From: Legionella sp.
Lineage (GTDB): Bacteria; Pseudomonadota; Gammaproteobacteria; Legionellales; Legionellaceae
Direction of reading: 5' to 3'
Length of the DNA: 64,000 bases
Assembly: GCA_030680075.1 (NCBI GenBank)
Contig: JAUXWR010000313.1
Location: 1 to 64,000 of the forward strand
Shown here: piece by piece, positions 1-8,578 of the stretch
Layout of the letters: the number at the start of each line of letters is the position of its first letter
How positions within the stretch are numbered: the stretch's first letter is position 1
Made by a program: the position numbers and the translations under genes
The notes under the pieces: generated by a model
Database searches by the model: none
What the model was told of the DNA's origin: nothing
What the model saw: the letters and a program-made list of their open reading frames with translations, nothing else

Positions 1-15
1 TTCGCATAAGGCACC

Positions 16-138
16 AACCGAGCCGCGACCGTTAGGGAGTGTTCACGGAGCATCGCAAAATAACGAACGTTGAAAAATACTCGAAACACTTTCAGCCATC
101 AAATTCCGTGAACGCTCCCTAACGGTCGCGGCTCGGTT
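16..138. repeat. R1 palindromic repeat, copy 1
   Basis: Two arms of about 34 bp starting AACCGAGCCGCGACC are near-perfect inverted repeats around a central spacer of about 55 bp, so the RNA could fold into a long hairpin. The same arms occur at about 49.0, 55.9-56.3 and 60.4 kb. No protein is encoded. It lies just beyond the rnhB stop codon and could end transcription, which is inference. Confidence 0.85.
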
Positions 139-174
139 ATAAGCACTTTTAATGGCTGTTCCAAGGTTGAAAGA

Positions 175-741
175 TTAGGCCACCTCTAATGCTGCTGCCA
201 CCGGTGCGAAGCTTCTTCGGTGAATAGGACATGGGCCTAATTCCATTAAAGCTTTGCGATGTGCTTCTGTTGGATAACCCTTGTGACTGGAAAAACCATA
301 TCCTGGGTAAAGGCGGTCCATCTCCTCCATTTCAGCATCTCGCGCTACTTTTGCCAAAATAGATGCAGCCCCTATTTCAAAAACTAACAGGTCTCCTTTC
401 ACGACAGCCTCACATTTCATGCTCACAGGCGGTATAAACAAACCATCGACCATTACTTTGTCAGGGCAAATAGATAAGCCTTCTATAGCACGTTTCATAG
501 CTAAAAGCGTGGCTTGATGAATGTTAAGCCGGTCTATTTCTGCAGGCTCGGCCCGACCCAGAGCATAGGATATGGCATTAATTTTAATTAATTCAGCAAT
601 TTGTGTGCGTTTAAGAGCACTAAGTTTTTTAGAGTCCGTAACACCCGGTATAGGGGTTGTAATAATAACCGCTGCAGTTACAACAGGCCCTGCCAAAGGA
701 CCGCGGCCAACTTCATCAACACCTGCGATATAAATAGTCAT
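175..741 (-). CDS. rnhB: Ribonuclease HII
   Basis: RNase HII cuts the RNA strand of RNA-DNA hybrids, including single ribonucleotides misincorporated in DNA, in the cytoplasm. The N-terminal motif [15 protein letters not shown] holds the first acidic metal ligands (D and E of DEVGRG). Another acidic residue is in KVMVDG, and [10 protein letters not shown] and the tail SHKGYPT-HRKAL are typical of the family. I chose the start at 741 ([10 protein letters not shown]) because the 16 extra upstream residues resemble no RNase HII N-terminus. The protein is then 188 residues, normal for the family. It is divergent from the oxidoreductase-lpxB pair. In many gammaproteobacteria rnhB follows lpxB in the same direction, so an inversion or local rearrangement is possible here. 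Confidence 0.95.
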   Translation of the reverse strand: MTIYIAGVDEVGRGPLAGPVVTAAVIITTPIPGVTDSKKLSALKRTQIAELIKINAISYALGRAEPAEIDRLNIHQATLLAMKRAIEGLSICPDKVMVDGLFIPPVSMKCEAVVKGDLLVFEIGAASILAKVARDAEMEEMDRLYPGYGFSSHKGYPTEAHRKALMELGPCPIHRRSFAPVAAALEVA

Positions 742-858
742 CTTATTAACCTTGAAGAAAAGGTTCCGTAACTTTAAGTGGCTCATCATACCCTTTTAAA
801 ATTGATTTATCATCCTGAAAATGCGATGATGCGCACAAATTATTATCAATTTAATCCT

Positions 859-1821
859 ATGTCTGTAATTAAATGTGCTGTAATTGGTGTGGGGTACCTT
901 GGGCGATTTCACGCGCAAAAATACCAAATGTTATCTCACGCTGAACTGGTTGGTGTTTGTGACGTCAATAAAGACGGTTGTGATGCCGTTGCCGCAGAGC
1001 TCGGTGTTCCTGCTTTTTATGACTACAAAGAATTGTTTGGCAAAGTTGATGCTGTCAGTATCGCCGCGACAACTAATCAGCATTACACCATTGCAAAAGA
1101 CTTTCTTGCACAAGGCGTCCACGTTTTAATTGAAAAACCCATTACAGAAACGGTTGAGCAGGCAAATCAACTCATTGCATTAGCACAAAAACATCAGGTT
1201 AAATTGCAGGTAGGTCATATGGAGCGTTTTAACTCAGCGCGTCTCGCTCTTGAGGAGTATCTTGATAAGCCGCTTTTTATTGAGTCACAACGCCTTGCGC
1301 CCTATAACCCACGCGGTACTGATGTAAATGTAGTGCTCGACTTAATGATTCATGATATTGATATTATACAGTCCATCGTTAACAGCCCAATTACTCATAT
1401 TGACGCACAGGGTGCGCCTGTTTTGTCACAGGCTATTGATATCGCTAATGCCCGTATTACGTTTAAAAATCAGTGTGTTGCTAATATTACAGCGAGCCGA
1501 ATAAGTTTTAAAACTGAGCGTAAAACTCGAATATTTCAACAAGACTCCTATATATCCATTGATTATCACAATAAACAATTTGCCTTGTTTAAAAAAGGCG
1601 ATGGTGAAATGTTTCCAGGCATTCCTGATATTTCCCGCTACCAGTCTGTTTTTGAAAAAGGAGATGCATTGCTTGAGGAGATTAAAGCTTTTCTCACGTG
1701 CATTATTGAAGATACTACACCGTTGGTTACGGGGGCTGCCGGGCGCGATGCGTTGGCAACTGCTGAACAAATTAATGCCCTTATTGATACTAATTTGATA
1801 TCAAGATATGCCACTGCCTAA
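859..1821 (+). CDS. Gfo/Idh/MocA family NAD(P)-dependent oxidoreductase
   Basis: The protein has 320 residues. An N-terminal Rossmann fold shows the dinucleotide loop VIGVGYLGRFHAQ, and EKPITET is the conserved EKP motif with its catalytic-region lysine. DLMIHDIDI follows in the substrate domain. The family oxidises or reduces sugar or polyol carbons; the substrate cannot be read here. The start at 859 (MSVIKCAVIG) fits the fold, whereas the upstream extension to 778 overlaps the rnhB leader. Its stop overlaps the lpxB start by 14 bp, so the two genes are translationally coupled. A role in lipid A or surface sugar metabolism is therefore plausible but inferred. Confidence 0.88.
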   Translation: MSVIKCAVIGVGYLGRFHAQKYQMLSHAELVGVCDVNKDGCDAVAAELGVPAFYDYKELFGKVDAVSIAATTNQHYTIAKDFLAQGVHVLIEKPITETVEQANQLIALAQKHQVKLQVGHMERFNSARLALEEYLDKPLFIESQRLAPYNPRGTDVNVVLDLMIHDIDIIQSIVNSPITHIDAQGAPVLSQAIDIANARITFKNQCVANITASRISFKTERKTRIFQQDSYISIDYHNKQFALFKKGDGEMFPGIPDISRYQSVFEKGDALLEEIKAFLTCIIEDTTPLVTGAAGRDALATAEQINALIDTNLISRYATA

Positions 1822-2986
1822 ACGAATCGTTATTATCGCTGGCGAAGAATCCGGCGACATTCATGCGGCCAATATGGTACGTGAGTTATTGATTAAAAAT
1901 CCGACGTACCAAATTACAGGCATTGGCGGCAAGCACATGCAGGAGGCGGGCGTTGAGCTAGTGAGTGATCTGGCGCGCTACGGCGTTACCGGACTTACAG
2001 AGGTTATACGCCATGCGCGGGTCATAAAAAAAGCCTATAAGGCTATTAAAGCCCACCTGGAATTAACCAAACCTGACTTATTAATTCTCGTGGATTATCC
2101 GGGCTTTAATTTACGCCTTGCCAAATTTGCCAAGCTTAAGTTGGGACTGCGAATTGTTTATTATATAAGCCCGCAAATTTGGGCCTGGAAAGCCAATCGT
2201 ATTAATACCATTAGACGCTGCATTGATAAAATGGCGGTCATCCTGCCCTTTGAGAAAAACATCTATGAACTAGCCGATGTTCCTGTTTCCTTTGTAGGCC
2301 ATCCTTTAGTAAATAAAATACCTGATTATAATGATGTCGCAGCCCTTCGCGCAAAACTTAATCTGCCTCTTGATAAAAAAATAGTAGCGATGCTTCCCGG
2401 CAGTCGTCGTAATGAAATTGAACGACATTTACCTGTGCTGGTAGAAACGGCGGCAAAGTTATCCGCAACAATTGAAAATCTGCATTTTGTTATACCCATT
2501 GCTGAAACGTTGGACCCTGCCATGATCACTTCATACTTTGCAAATAGCAAAGTAGCAATCAGTTTTATCCAGGGTCAAGCAATAGATGTTGCAGCCTCTT
2601 CAGACTGCGTGGTTGTCGCATCGGGAACCGCTTCTCTGGAATGTGCACTTTTAATAAAACCCATGTGTATTATTTACAAAACCTCATTACTGACCTATGT
2701 TGCCGCTACCAAGTTAATAAAGGTTAAATATTTGGGATTATGTAATTTATTACAAAATGAATTGATTGTGCCTGAGCTCCTTCAATACGACTGTAATAGT
2801 GATGAACTTACCATTATGCTCATGGAATTATTAACTAACAGCGAAAAAATTGAACGCATGCAATTAAAATTGCAAAAACTGAAACACTCTCTATCAGCCG
2901 AACAAGCAGATTCATCAATTGCTGAATTGGTTAATCTTGAATTACAGAATATAAATCCCCTATCCTGCGATGGCAGCACACACTGA
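1808..2986 (+). CDS. lpxB: Lipid-A-disaccharide synthase
   Basis: LpxB (392 residues) condenses UDP-2,3-diacylglucosamine with lipid X to form the lipid A disaccharide at the inner face of the inner membrane. The GT19 hallmarks are visible: AGEESGDIHAA at the N-terminus, LVDYPGFNLRLA, YYISPQIWAWK, FVGHPLV, MLPGSRRNEI and SGTASLECALL. The start overlaps the upstream oxidoreductase. Its 3' end is partly duplicated as a diverged remnant at 4888-5022, on the far side of the ankyrin gene. The C-terminal tail after IAELVNLELQNIN may therefore not be ancestral. Confidence 0.96.
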   Translation: MPLPKRIVIIAGEESGDIHAANMVRELLIKNPTYQITGIGGKHMQEAGVELVSDLARYGVTGLTEVIRHARVIKKAYKAIKAHLELTKPDLLILVDYPGFNLRLAKFAKLKLGLRIVYYISPQIWAWKANRINTIRRCIDKMAVILPFEKNIYELADVPVSFVGHPLVNKIPDYNDVAALRAKLNLPLDKKIVAMLPGSRRNEIERHLPVLVETAAKLSATIENLHFVIPIAETLDPAMITSYFANSKVAISFIQGQAIDVAASSDCVVVASGTASLECALLIKPMCIIYKTSLLTYVAATKLIKVKYLGLCNLLQNELIVPELLQYDCNSDELTIMLMELLTNSEKIERMQLKLQKLKHSLSAEQADSSIAELVNLELQNINPLSCDGSTH

Positions 2987-3045
2987 ACTCACTTAGGCTG
3001 CAATCAGCCAGGCTACCTATCGCCGGCTAAGATTAGTAGTCGTAG

Positions 3046-3065
3046 CCCGTTTGCTTGCAAACGGG
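3046..3065. terminator. Hairpin between convergent lpxB and ankyrin gene
   Basis: A perfect 9-bp stem, CCCGTTTGC and GCAAACGGG, encloses a 2-base spacer between two convergent genes. There is no clear T-run on either side, so it is only a possible bidirectional or factor-assisted terminator. Confidence 0.35.
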
Positions 3066-3072
3066 GTGAAGC

Positions 3073-4824
3073 TCAATTTAAAATTGAGTCAAACTCAATT
3101 ACATCGTTTTCATCATCATCATCATCATCAACGTCCTGCTTAAACAACGAAAAAGATCTCACGCTAGCAGGTTTGGCTGCCGCCTCTTCGTTAATCAAGG
3201 CAAGGAAATCTTGAGACGATAACTCTTGCGAATCAAACAATTGATCAACTATTTTTTTCATCAGAGGATACATCTCTGTTAGTATTTGCATAGCTCTTGT
3301 AGCTTCTGCTTGTAGGATTTTTTCTTGCGTTTCTGGTGAATCAAAATACTTACTAATTAACGTTCGAGCCTTACTTAAATCGGCATTAGATTTGTTGCCA
3401 GAATAGCCAAATAATTGTTCAGCGGCAGAACTTGCGAGGGTAGCGCAGACGATATCTAGAATGGAGATGTTGGAGGAAGACCGAAAGGAAGCATTACCGA
3501 TTGATGTAGGGGTTTGAATAACAGAAATACGGTCAGCCGTAATTTTTCCTAAAGAGTAATATACTAAAGCTCGTGCTGTTAAATAAACACTTGCAATGTA
3601 GGAGCCTATCACTGAGCTCATGGGGGCCGAGAAGAATCTCGCGTTTGCTCCACAAATATTATACAGAGAAATACCATCACATTGTGTCGAGGGATTGGCC
3701 CCGGCCTTTAGCAATAGCACGATAATATCTTTATATTCAGCATTGCAATTTCCTTTATCAAAGGCCGTATGAAGAGCCGTCTTGGCACCATCGTGAGGTA
3801 TTGCATTTATTACCTCTTTGCTGAATTTAAGAGATGATAATAAGCGACGAGCTAACGGTAAATAGCCTTTCTCAAGAATAAAGATAAGAAAAGTATAATT
3901 CGTATAGGTGATAGTATTAGTATCAGCATGCGCCGCTAATAACTCGCATGCTTCTTTGGTTTTTGGATAAAATAAGGCAGTTTTTCCCTCCTCATCCTTT
4001 ATTTCTAAATTTGCTTTCATTTCAATTAGCCGAGTCATCGCAGCAATGTTGTTTTTTTGAGCTGCAATCATTAGAGCAGTAATACCGTTATTGTCTTGTT
4101 CGTCATGCGTTTCTTTTTCACTAATACATTGTTCAATCCTGTCTGAGTCGTTTTGTATTAAAGCGTACATTAAATCCGTTTTGCCTTGTTTATATAGTTC
4201 ACTAGCATTAGCGCCTGCACGCAATAAAAGCTCCACCACAGCTCTACCATTCAAAGAGGAGGCTGCAATACTTATGGCAGTATTCCCATTATTGTCAGCC
4301 TCATTAACCAATGCTCCCCTTTCTATTAAAAGCTCAATTAAAGATGGATTCCCAAGCTCCCTGCAAGCACACATTAAAGGTGTTGTGCCATTCTTAGTTT
4401 TATGGTTTACATTAGCTCCATGTCCCGTAAGTTCTCTTGCTGCATCGGTATTTCTTGCTTTAATGGCATAAAACAATGCTGTTTCCTGAGCCCCGTCAAC
4501 CACATCTACATCTGCTTTACCCTTAATAAGGCAATTAATAAAGGGAATTTGAAAAGGTGAAGCACTTTTCCTAACGATATACATTAGGGGTGTTCTTCGA
4601 GCACTATCTACTTCATTAGGGAGAGCCCCTTTTTCAATTAGCTTTTCTGCAATGCCAACATGATCGTTAATAGCTGCCGCTATTAATAATGTTCGTTTTC
4701 CAGATTGACCTTCGACCGCATTAGGATTTGCCTCTTTTTGTTCGATTTTGGTTACTACAGCATCAAGCTCTCCCTTCCACACTAGATCAAACAATTCCTG
4801 ATCGATAATTTGAGTCACTGGCAT
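3073..4824 (-). CDS. Ankyrin-repeat protein, candidate secreted effector
   Basis: This 583-residue protein has about nine ankyrin repeats across residues 45-360, with recognisable units such as TPLMCACRELG-LIELLIERGALVN, NTAISIAAS and ITALMIAAQKNNIAAMTRLIEMKANLE. A helical region follows, and the C-terminus is acidic with six consecutive aspartates encoded by a trinucleotide run. No enzyme motif is recognised. Ankyrin repeats bind proteins and are common in Legionella type IV effectors; an acidic patch near the C-terminus resembles the E-block of Dot/Icm substrates, but translocation is inferred. The start at 4824 has AGG about 11 bases upstream. The gene is convergent with lpxB and lies between lpxB and a decayed second copy of its 3' end, suggesting it arrived by recombination. 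Confidence 0.85.
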   Translation of the reverse strand: MPVTQIIDQELFDLVWKGELDAVVTKIEQKEANPNAVEGQSGKRTLLIAAAINDHVGIAEKLIEKGALPNEVDSARRTPLMYIVRKSASPFQIPFINCLIKGKADVDVVDGAQETALFYAIKARNTDAARELTGHGANVNHKTKNGTTPLMCACRELGNPSLIELLIERGALVNEADNNGNTAISIAASSLNGRAVVELLLRAGANASELYKQGKTDLMYALIQNDSDRIEQCISEKETHDEQDNNGITALMIAAQKNNIAAMTRLIEMKANLEIKDEEGKTALFYPKTKEACELLAAHADTNTITYTNYTFLIFILEKGYLPLARRLLSSLKFSKEVINAIPHDGAKTALHTAFDKGNCNAEYKDIIVLLLKAGANPSTQCDGISLYNICGANARFFSAPMSSVIGSYIASVYLTARALVYYSLGKITADRISVIQTPTSIGNASFRSSSNISILDIVCATLASSAAEQLFGYSGNKSNADLSKARTLISKYFDSPETQEKILQAEATRAMQILTEMYPLMKKIVDQLFDSQELSSQDFLALINEEAAAKPASVRSFSLFKQDVDDDDDDENDVIEFDSILN

Positions 4825-4887
4825 ATTCTTAACCTCATAAAACTGGTAGTGATTTTTTAAAAAAATAAAAAAATAGTCATTTTTGCA

Positions 4888-5022
4888 AAACTGGTTAAAG
4901 TTAAATATTTGGGATTATGTAATTTGCTACAAAACAAAATGATCGTGCCCGAGCTGCTTCAATATGACTGCAATAGCGCTGAATTGGTTGATCTTCAATT
5001 GCAGCAGATAAATGCTGATTAA
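4888..5022 (+). pseudogene. lpxB: Diverged remnant of an lpxB 3' end
   Basis: Read in frame, this encodes 44 residues beginning KLVKVKYLGLCNLLQN and ending in a stop after LVDLQLQQINAD. It matches the lpxB C-terminal region from about 2711 onward, with roughly four fifths of bases conserved and changes concentrated at third positions. An internal 40-codon segment of the intact gene is missing, with the joint at a short GCTGAA/GATGAA similarity. No start codon or upstream lpxB sequence is present. It is a relic, not an expressed gene. Confidence 0.85.
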
Positions 5023-5030
5023 TATCCAGT

Positions 5031-5060
5031 AATAATACGGGGATAAGCTCCCCGATTATT
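5031..5060. terminator. Probable bidirectional terminator hairpin
   Basis: AATAAT-CGGGGA pairs with TCCCCG-ATTATT around a TAAGC loop, with one bulged base. The stem ends in AT-rich arms. It lies 13 bases beyond the stop of the minus-strand gene at 5073-5480 and just after the lpxB remnant. Confidence 0.45.
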
Positions 5061-5072
5061 GTCAACCTACTA

Positions 5073-5480
5073 TCAAGGGCGTGGCATACTACCGATCGAA
5101 CTCTCGATAATATAGAATGCCTCTATAATATCAGCCATTGCAGCACCGCTATCTAATTTCTCTATGAATTCTGAAGGCAAAATTTCTTTAAAATTCTTCT
5201 GTATTTGTTCTTTAAACATTCCATCTGCAAAACCATCGTTATATAATTTTTGCCACAGTAGACTGGCTTTTTTGGCATAGTCGCTATTTTCAACTAATCC
5301 TTTTCCAATAGGCATTAACATAGCTTCCAGTTTTCTAGTGTTAGTTATGCATCCATCCACTAAAAAACCACCAACTCCTGCATCTGCTCTTCCATATACC
5401 CAGTTTGCTCTCTCGTAACTATCATAAGCACTCGCTAAATTTTTTACAGTTGTTTCGATTATTTCTTTTTTCGAGAACAT
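5073..5480 (-). CDS. Hypothetical protein, 135 aa
   Basis: No family is recognised. The predicted product is soluble and mostly helical, beginning MFSKKEIIETTVKNLASAYDSY, with a glycine-rich stretch ADAGVGGFLVDG near residue 35 and no signal peptide or membrane segment. The start at 5480 has a GGAGATA-like ribosome site about 9 bases upstream. It lies alone between the lpxB remnant and an R2 repeat, in the accessory island with the ankyrin gene. The function is unknown. Confidence 0.65.
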   Translation of the reverse strand: MFSKKEIIETTVKNLASAYDSYERANWVYGRADAGVGGFLVDGCITNTRKLEAMLMPIGKGLVENSDYAKKASLLWQKLYNDGFADGMFKEQIQKNFKEILPSEFIEKLDSGAAMADIIEAFYIIESSIGSMPRP

Positions 5481-5713
5481 AATTATCTCCAGTTAAATTA
5501 TTTTGCGAAATTTTAACACATAAAACACATTTTGTAAGCATATTCCGCACACTCTGTGCGTTTATCGCGCTAATAGTGCTTGTAAAGAGGATATGATTTT
5601 TTTCCTAAACAAATCCTGACTGCAAATAGCACAAGTATTACATATGGAAAATTTTGATACATATGATTTGAAATGAGCAAATTATTATGCCAAAGTTAAT
5701 GACTGCAAAGAAA

Positions 5714-5897
5714 CTTTGCACAGGACATTTTGTTAAATTTCAAAATAGATGCTGTCTTTGCGAACGAAGTGAAGCAATCCAGCGGCCTTGAAAAACCCAA
5801 TTAGCGCACCTATTGCTCACAAAGGTCACTGTTTTGCTTCACTTCGTTCGCAAAGACGGTATTTTTTCCGAGAGTTAAAAAATTGTCCTGTGCAAAG
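5714..5897. repeat. R2 palindromic repeat, copy 1
   Basis: Outer arms TTTGCACAGGAC and GTCCTGTGCAAA enclose inner arms GTCTTTGCGAACGAAGTGAA and TTCACTTCGTTCGCAAAGAC. Together they form an element of about 185 bp with nested inverted repeats and no coding content. Three more copies occur at 11.3, 19.9 and 34.2 kb. The rest of the 5481-5940 gap is AT-rich with nothing else recognised. Confidence 0.85.
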
Positions 5898-5940
5898 GCA
5901 AAGAAATAGACGACATACCAAACTAAAAAAGGTACTAACA

Positions 5941-6411
5941 ATGTATTCAAAAAAAAAGGAGACAGCAGAGGCACAAACATATTTCTTAAATGATTCTGCT
6001 TTATCGCTTGTCAAAATGTTGGGGATTCGATGCGCACCCGTGAAACCTGGTGTAGCAGATATCCCGGAAGAAAAATCCTATGACTCACCTGTGGAAATTA
6101 AGAAAAAAGATAAAGTAAATTTTGCGGCGCAATCATTTCCCAATGGCATATCGGGGAAAATGAAAAATTCATTCTATATCATCACCATTGATCTGGATGC
6201 TCAAATATTTAAAGATAAAAATGTTAGTGATCAAACACAGGCGTTATTATGGCGCCATGAGTCTGATTCTTGTTGGTACAAAAGTAATAAAGATAAAATA
6301 TATTGCCTAAGCTTTAAAACACGAAAATCTGCTCAAACATTACTTGATTCACTGCAGCCCCTCTTGCCTGAGAGAGATCATGGCTCATCTTCTATAAATA
6401 AAATCCCATAA
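5941..6411 (+). CDS. Hypothetical protein, 156 aa
   Basis: No family is recognised. The start at 5941 (MYSKKKETAEAQ) is chosen because the longer frame from 5788 runs through the R2 repeat; a GGTA-containing weak ribosome site precedes it. The sequence has a charged N-terminus, a central SFYIITIDLDAQIF strand-like segment and a C-terminal helix (KSAQTLLDSLQPLLPE). There is no signal peptide or membrane segment. It ends 53 bp before the cyclase gene and could be co-transcribed with it. Confidence 0.6.
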   Translation: MYSKKKETAEAQTYFLNDSALSLVKMLGIRCAPVKPGVADIPEEKSYDSPVEIKKKDKVNFAAQSFPNGISGKMKNSFYIITIDLDAQIFKDKNVSDQTQALLWRHESDSCWYKSNKDKIYCLSFKTRKSAQTLLDSLQPLLPERDHGSSSINKIP

Positions 6412-6464
6412 CCGCCGCTATAATTAAACACAAGCCTAAAGTTAACTCGTACAAAGGACTCGAC

Positions 6465-8552
6465 ATGATTTATCGTTTGATTAATAAAATCAAAAATATG
6501 ATTGTCACCTTGAGATTTAGCATTCTATTTGTATTTATCTCGTTATTTATTATAACAACGCTTCTGATAACACTTATTACAACATCGCGTTACACAAAAT
6601 CATTAAATTATGTTGCTGTGGAGTTAATGGAATATGCCTCAAATGCTGTTGTGAATGAATTAACCACCAAATTAAGACCCGCCGCTATTGAAAGTCAATT
6701 TACAGTGGATTTACTGGAGCGAGGGGTTCTTAAAGAAGATGAATCGACCTTAGTTGCTTATACAACGGTATTAGTAAAAACACTCCCTCTCATTGTGGGT
6801 ACCTACTGGGGAGACCAACAAGGTAATTTTATTTACTCCAGGAAAGAAAATAACGGCACTATTACGACGGAAATTTACAATCGGAAAAATATTCCCGCTA
6901 CACGAATTATCCTCAATCGAGATAAAAATGATAATATTATCAAAAAGGTTTCATCACCTGATCTAAGTTATGATCCACGCAAACGCCCTTGGTATTTAAA
7001 AGCCGAGCAAACAAAAAAAACAATCTGGACAGATATCTATAATTTTCAACCTATTGCTGATTTAGGGATAACCACAGCATCACCGGCATTTCATAATGGA
7101 CAGCTTTATGGAGTCTTCGGTATCGATATCGATTGGAGTTACTTAACGTTATTTATTAAAAACCAGAAAATTACGCCTAATGGATTTTCTTTTATTGTGA
7201 CGAAAGCAGGTAAATTAATTGCCCATCCTGATAAAAATCCCTTTACCGACTCATCAGTTAAACAGATAACGAATGTTCATGCACAGTCTATTCCGTTAAT
7301 TGACTCATCTCTTGATAAATACCTCAAAAGCGGCAAGAAAAAACTTACGTTTTCTCATACTTATAATGATAAAACGTACATGATTACTTACGAGCCCATC
7401 GAGGCGCTTTCAGCCTACGGCTGGCTTGTAGGGATTGTGGTGCCACAAACAGACTTTACCAGTGATCTTGAGAAAATGAATATAATAACTGTTAGTATCA
7501 GTTTTATTATATTAATTTTAGGTATCTTACTGGTTTCAGCCATAATAACGCGTATTGTAGAACCCATAAAATCGCTTGTAGAAGAAACAGAAAATATTAA
7601 ACGCTTTGATCTTGAGGGTGAAGTTCCGATTCAGTCAAAAATTAAAGAAATTATCTATTTAAGAAACGCCGTTCGTTCAATGAAAATCGGCCTTAAACTC
7701 TTTCAGAAATATATCCCTAAAGTCCTGGTAAGACAACTTATCGAATCAGGAGAAGACATACGAGTTGGAGGCGTTCGAAAGCAACTTGCCGTCTTTTTTT
7801 CTGATATCCAGAGTTTTGCAACAATCGCTGAAAAAACAGAACCTAATCTATTGATGATACAAATGGGTGAATACTTTGAGGAGTTAACCCAAATTATTAT
7901 TAAAGAAAAAGGAACTATCGATAAATATATTGGTGATTCCATCATGGCATTTTGGGGCTCCCCTCTTCCCAACGAGAAACCGTGTTATCACGCAGCCAGA
8001 GCCGCATTGCATTGTCAGGACAAACTCGATGAATTAAATACTGAGTGGGAGAAACAGGGGCATGCCCGTCTCTTTACACGCATTGGTCTTCATACAGGTG
8101 ATGCTATTGTGGGAAATCTTGGCTCTTCAGAACGTTTAAACTATACCGCCATAGGTGACACTATAAATATTGCCAGCCGGCTTGAAAATATCAATAAAAA
8201 CTATAAAACAAAAATTATCGTGAGCGACGCCTTCTATGAGGAAATAAAGGATAAATTTGTATTGAGAATGATAGATTGCGTCGTTGTTAAGGGACGAACA
8301 CAAAGCGGTTTCATTTATGAATTATTAAGTGACGATATCACCAAGGTTAAATTCGATTTGGTAGCTTATAAAGCATCTTTTGATAAGGGGTTTAAGGACT
8401 ATCAAGAGCAGCACTGGAATAAAGCGATTAATCATTTTAAAAACTGTTTACATATTTTCCCTGAAGATACCATAGCCCCTATCTATATAGAGAGGTGCAA
8501 GCTTTTTAAAACCGTGCCGCCCAAACCCGATTGGAGTGGTATTATGGAGTAA
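6465..8552 (+). CDS. Membrane class III adenylate cyclase with Cache sensor and HAMP domain
   Basis: This 695-residue protein has a TM helix at residues 17-40, a periplasmic double-Cache-like sensor domain to about residue 325 (WTDIYNFQPIADLGITTASPAF is typical), a second TM at about 340-365, a HAMP linker, then a class III cyclase domain from about 430 to 620. The catalytic set is intact: metal aspartates D447 and D491, base-selecting pair K487 and D565 (the adenylate pattern), and N568 and R572. A C-terminal TPR-like segment (FKDYQEQHWNKAINHFKNCL) follows. It should make cAMP in response to a periplasmic ligand. The SelO gene starts 27 bp downstream, so the two probably share a transcript. 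Confidence 0.93.
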   Translation: MIYRLINKIKNMIVTLRFSILFVFISLFIITTLLITLITTSRYTKSLNYVAVELMEYASNAVVNELTTKLRPAAIESQFTVDLLERGVLKEDESTLVAYTTVLVKTLPLIVGTYWGDQQGNFIYSRKENNGTITTEIYNRKNIPATRIILNRDKNDNIIKKVSSPDLSYDPRKRPWYLKAEQTKKTIWTDIYNFQPIADLGITTASPAFHNGQLYGVFGIDIDWSYLTLFIKNQKITPNGFSFIVTKAGKLIAHPDKNPFTDSSVKQITNVHAQSIPLIDSSLDKYLKSGKKKLTFSHTYNDKTYMITYEPIEALSAYGWLVGIVVPQTDFTSDLEKMNIITVSISFIILILGILLVSAIITRIVEPIKSLVEETENIKRFDLEGEVPIQSKIKEIIYLRNAVRSMKIGLKLFQKYIPKVLVRQLIESGEDIRVGGVRKQLAVFFSDIQSFATIAEKTEPNLLMIQMGEYFEELTQIIIKEKGTIDKYIGDSIMAFWGSPLPNEKPCYHAARAALHCQDKLDELNTEWEKQGHARLFTRIGLHTGDAIVGNLGSSERLNYTAIGDTINIASRLENINKNYKTKIIVSDAFYEEIKDKFVLRMIDCVVVKGRTQSGFIYELLSDDITKVKFDLVAYKASFDKGFKDYQEQHWNKAINHFKNCLHIFPEDTIAPIYIERCKLFKTVPPKPDWSGIME

Positions 8553-8578
8553 CTAGTAGCTATTTTACAGTTGATCTT

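Noticed and set aside
5788..5940. Upstream extension of the gene at 5941
   Set aside because: The extra 51 codons are translated R2 repeat; the ATG at 5941 follows the repeat directly.
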